Shown here: positions 12,114-14,190 of the stretch, one piece after another
How the letters are laid out: the number at the start of each line of letters is the position of its first letter
Numbering within the stretch: the first letter of the stretch is position 1
NCBI GenBank assembly: GCA_964475955.1
Contig: CAYYZY010000197.1
Location: forward strand, 1 to 14,190
Reading direction: 5' to 3'
From: DATKZH01 sp964475955
GTDB taxonomy: Bacteria > Planctomycetota > Planctomycetia > Pirellulales > Thermoguttaceae
Length of the DNA: 14,190 bases
Program-made: the position numbers and the translations under genes
Notes under the pieces: generated by a model
Told to the model about the DNA's origin: nothing
The model's database searches: none
Seen by the model: the letters and a program-made list of their open reading frames with translations, nothing else

Positions 12114-12749
12114 GTGAGTGTGCTCGGGATGCCCCAGGGGCTCGCCCCGCCCGGTCGTTGGGCCGTTGGAGCGGCCTGGCTCTTGCTCGCCGTCGCCGCG
12201 CCGGCTTGGGCCGCCGAAGGGTTTCGCACCCCACCCGAGAGGCCCCGAGCGGCCGGCGCCGCCGCGCGGACGGCGCGCGTCGCGCAAGCGGCTTCGCCCC
12301 GCCCGATCGTCGATGTGGCACTCCGTCCCGGGGAGGTCTTGGAAGGCCGCGCGGTCTGCCGCGAAGACAGCTTGCGGACCGTCGGCCTGGCGGGCCGGCC
12401 CGCCAGGCTCTGGCACGGCTCCCGAATCGTCGCTCGGACAACGACCGACCGTGACGGCCGATTCGCTTTCCGGCACCTGACCGCCGGGCTGTACGGTGTG
12501 CTCGTCGACACGGCCGATGGCCCGTGCTGGCGACTGGCCCGCGTCTGGATGGCCGAAGCGGCGCCGCCCTCGGCCGCGCCTCGGCTCCAATTGGCGGTCC
12601 GGCGACGGGTGATTCGGGGCCAGTCGTCGATTTCGGGGGCCGGGCTGCCGCAGGGTGCGGCGATCGTGGCCGCGGCGGCCGGGGCGATCGCCGTGCCGAT
12701 CATCCACGAGACGGCCAAGCGCGACACCTACATCCCCGCCAGCCCGTAA
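12114..12749 (+). CDS. Secreted carboxypeptidase-regulatory-like protein with C-terminal TM, paralogue 4 (divergent)
   Basis: Fourth and most divergent paralogue, 211 residues. The GTG start at 12114 is favoured by AGGAG eight bases upstream. The signal region is long (about 1-34, core AVGAAWLLLAVAAPAW, end AAEG), followed by an Ala/Arg/Pro linker absent from the other copies. DVALRPGEVLEGRAV (67-81) is recognisable, then an insertion with two Cys-containing stretches (Cys82 and Cys138). GLRGGVY is replaced by HLTAGLY (121-127). ARVWMAEAAPPSA (142-154) and VIRGQ (166-170) are kept. The C-terminal helix (about 181-198) ends in HETAKRDTYIPASP, a tail without the Asp run. A small GC hairpin follows the stop. 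Confidence 0.82.
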   Translation: MSVLGMPQGLAPPGRWAVGAAWLLLAVAAPAWAAEGFRTPPERPRAAGAAARTARVAQAASPRPIVDVALRPGEVLEGRAVCREDSLRTVGLAGRPARLWHGSRIVARTTTDRDGRFAFRHLTAGLYGVLVDTADGPCWRLARVWMAEAAPPSAAPRLQLAVRRRVIRGQSSISGAGLPQGAAIVAAAAGAIAVPIIHETAKRDTYIPASP

Positions 12750-12762
12750 GGGGCACTGCCCC
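12750..12762 (+). terminator. Short GC hairpin after the paralogue array
   Basis: GGGGC, loop ACT, GCCCC directly after the stop codon of paralogue 4. The stem is only five pairs and is followed by C residues rather than T, so it is a weak terminator candidate. Confidence 0.27.
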
Positions 12763-12794
12763 CCTCTCGCGCACCCGTTCCGCCCCAACTGCGA

Positions 12795-12828
12795 TTGACC
12801 TTCCCGGGAGGGCTATGGTAGCCTCCCG
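12795..12828 (+). promoter_or_regulatory. Possible promoter of the KAS III gene, overlapped by a palindrome
   Basis: TTGACC (12795-12800) and TAGCCT (12819-12824) are separated by 18 bases. The -35 is good and the -10 mediocre. A dyad covers the spacer and -10: CGGGAGGGCTA (12805-12815), loop TGG, TAGCCTCCCG (12819-12828), perfect apart from one bulged G. This could be an operator or an mRNA stem. Confidence 0.38.
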
Positions 12829-12890
12829 CACTTTTCGAGGGCGATGTGCGCTCGGGCGGGCGCGTCCGTTGCGGGAGAGAGGACCTGGGA

Positions 12891-13937
12891 ATGAAATACG
12901 CCTCGGTGGGGCCCATCGCCGTCCATCTGCCCGAGTCGGTCGAAGACAACGACGGTCTGGCCGCCCAGTTCCCGCAGTGGAACATGGACCTGATCTACGC
13001 GAAGACCGGCATCCGCGCGCGCCACGTCGCCCGGCCCGACCAGTGCGCCTCGGACCTGGGCATCGCGGCGGCCGAGAACCTGTTCGCGGAGCACGACGTC
13101 GATCGCCGAAGCATCGACTTCCTCCTCTTCTGCACCCAAACGCCCGACTACCCGCTACCCACCACCGCCTGCCTGGTGCAGGACCGGCTGGGGTTGCCCA
13201 CCTCGGTCGGGGCCCTCGACTTCAACCTGGGCTGCTCCGGATTCGTGTACGGCCTCTCGCTCGCCGACGGCCTGATCCGCAGCCGCGCGGCCGAGCGCGT
13301 GCTGCTGGTCACCGCCGAGACCTACTCAAAATACATCGACCCGACCGACCGCTCGCTGCGCACGATCTTCGGCGACGGGGCCGCCGCCACGCTGATCGAG
13401 GCCGCCGACGAGCCCTCGCTCGGCTCGTTCGTGTTCGGCACCGACGGCGGCGGCGCCGACACGCTCCTGGTCTCCGACGGCGGCGCCCGGCCCCCCAGCA
13501 ACGCCCTGCGCCCGCGACGACGCAAGCGCTGGCCCAGCCGCCTGTACATGGACGGGCCGGAGCTGGTCAAGTTCACGCTCCGCGTGGTCCCGCCGATGAT
13601 CGACAGGATGCTCGACGACGCGGGCATCACGCGCGACGACGTCGACTTCTACCTCATGCACCAGGCCACCCTGTACATGATCGAGCACGTGCGGGCTCAA
13701 CTGCATCTGGAGGAAGACGAGGTGCCGCTCGCCCTGGAGAAGGTGGGCAACACGGTCTCGTCCACCCTCCCCATCCTGATGCACGATCTGCGCATCGGCG
13801 GCCGGCTGCGGCCCGGAAAACGCTCGCTGGTGATCGGCTACGGCGTCGGCCTTTCGTGGGCAGGCTGCCTGTGGACCGAAACATGGCAAGCCCGTCAGAC
13901 CCGGTCCGAAGCCCCTCCCCGCGCCAAGGCGGCGTGA
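12891..13937 (+). CDS. 3-oxoacyl-ACP synthase III (FabH-like)
   Basis: Thiolase-fold condensing enzyme of the KAS III type, joining an acyl-CoA starter to malonyl-ACP by decarboxylative Claisen condensation in the cytosol. The 348-residue product has the complete triad: Cys115 in NLGCSGF, His257 in LMHQATLYMIEHV and Asn287 in EKVGNTVSSTLP. FGDGAAATLI (160-169) and GYGVGLSWAG (316-325) are further family blocks. The ATG at 12891 is chosen because AGAGGA lies about eight bases upstream and homology starts there; the in-frame ATG at 12846 is less likely. There is no other fatty-acid gene nearby. Isolated KAS III homologues often serve surface polysaccharide or specialised lipid pathways, so housekeeping FabH is not assured. 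The C-terminal 18 residues are an extra Ala/Arg/Pro tail. Confidence 0.9.
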   Translation: MKYASVGPIAVHLPESVEDNDGLAAQFPQWNMDLIYAKTGIRARHVARPDQCASDLGIAAAENLFAEHDVDRRSIDFLLFCTQTPDYPLPTTACLVQDRLGLPTSVGALDFNLGCSGFVYGLSLADGLIRSRAAERVLLVTAETYSKYIDPTDRSLRTIFGDGAAATLIEAADEPSLGSFVFGTDGGGADTLLVSDGGARPPSNALRPRRRKRWPSRLYMDGPELVKFTLRVVPPMIDRMLDDAGITRDDVDFYLMHQATLYMIEHVRAQLHLEEDEVPLALEKVGNTVSSTLPILMHDLRIGGRLRPGKRSLVIGYGVGLSWAGCLWTETWQARQTRSEAPPRAKAA

Positions 13938-13948
13938 CCGCCCCGAGT

Positions 13949-13981
13949 GGCAAACTCTGTGTGCCTTCAGCCGAGTTTGGC
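13949..13981 (+). terminator. Hairpin after the KAS III gene, possible terminator
   Basis: GGCAAACTC (13949-13957) pairs with GAGTTTGGC (13973-13981) with one mismatch around a 15-base loop, starting 11 bases after the stop. It lacks a T run. Confidence 0.3.
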
Positions 13982-14009
13982 GCCGAGAGACACCGGTCGA
14001 CAGCTCGCC

Positions 14010-14066
14010 GTGGGGCACGTTTCCAACGTGCCCACAACCCAATGGCACGTTGGAAACGTGCCCCAC
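14010..14066. repeat. Perfect 23-base inverted repeat
   Basis: Arms 14010-14032 and 14044-14066 are perfect over 23 bases around an 11-base loop. Each arm is itself a palindrome (CACGTT-TCC-AACGTG), so the DNA can fold as one long hairpin or two short ones. Likely a dispersed repeat. Confidence 0.85.
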
Positions 14067-14085
14067 GACATGCGCGGGTGGCAGC

Positions 14086-14140
14086 GACGAATTTGTGGAG
14101 CATGCCCGGCGACTTCCTCGGACGCAGTCGCAAATTCGTC
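14086..14140. repeat. Inverted repeat GACGAATTTG / CAAATTCGTC
   Basis: Perfect 10-base arms (14086-14095 and 14131-14140) flank 35 bases. It sits between two other palindromes at the right edge and may be part of one composite element. Confidence 0.6.
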
Positions 14141-14142
14141 GG

Positions 14143-14184
14143 TGTTGCGAAGCAACAAGAGGCGCGTGGCGATCCTCTTGTTGC
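14143..14184. repeat. Two mutually exclusive hairpins sharing GCAACA
   Basis: GCAACAAGAGG (14152-14162) pairs perfectly with CCTCTTGTTGC (14174-14184) across an 11-base loop. The same GCAACA (14152-14157) can instead pair with TGTTGC (14143-14148) across GAA. The arrangement is formally like an attenuator but is probably repeat DNA; no gene is seen to its right within the window. Confidence 0.65.
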
Positions 14185-14190
14185 CCGGCA

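Noticed and set aside
11522..12727. 401-residue minus-strand frame
   Set aside because: Antisense to paralogues 3 and 4, which share motifs with their neighbours.

Overview
The window looks like GC-rich chromosomal DNA of a planctomycete, probably Pirellulales-like. The evidence is indirect: a Tat-exported Gfo/Idh/MocA oxidoreductase, paired divergent ClpP proteins, a small exported HExxH protein, tandem secreted carboxypeptidase-regulatory-like proteins ending in a transmembrane segment, and intergenic DNA full of short palindromic repeats. No database search was possible, so family names rest on motifs read from the translations.

Layout. At the left edge (minus strand) is the 5' part of formate-tetrahydrofolate ligase (fhs). 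A plus-strand Tat-dependent oxidoreductase follows (821-2152), then a heptamer repeat and hairpins. The minus-strand block 2513-7447 reads, in transcription order: tRNA-Gly(GCC), trigger factor (tig), clpP1, clpP2, and then, after a 398-base repeat-containing gap, a coiled-coil lipoprotein of unknown function. A near-consensus promoter lies upstream of the tRNA. This is a protein quality-control cluster (ribosome-bound chaperone plus a two-subunit-type ClpP protease) with no clpX or clpA in view.

From 7871 everything is on the plus strand. A PHP-family (CpsB/YwqE-like) phosphatase overlaps by one base a small exported HExxH zinc peptidase-like protein. Next come four tandem paralogues (9703-12749) that share one architecture: signal peptide, a single beta-sandwich domain with DVAL, GLRGGVY, APPSA and VVRGQ motifs, then a C-terminal hydrophobic helix and a short polar tail. 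The first two paralogues are separated by 672 bases holding at least four hairpins, including a 142-base nested inverted repeat. A ketoacyl-ACP synthase III homologue with an intact Cys-His-Asn triad follows. The right edge is a cluster of palindromes.

The most interesting element is the four-gene array of small exported, membrane-tailed paralogues. The sequence supports an envelope or surface role, but I cannot assign a biochemical function. The second point of interest is the tRNA-tig-clpP1-clpP2 arrangement, in which ClpP1 has SLGG where SPGG is normally found.
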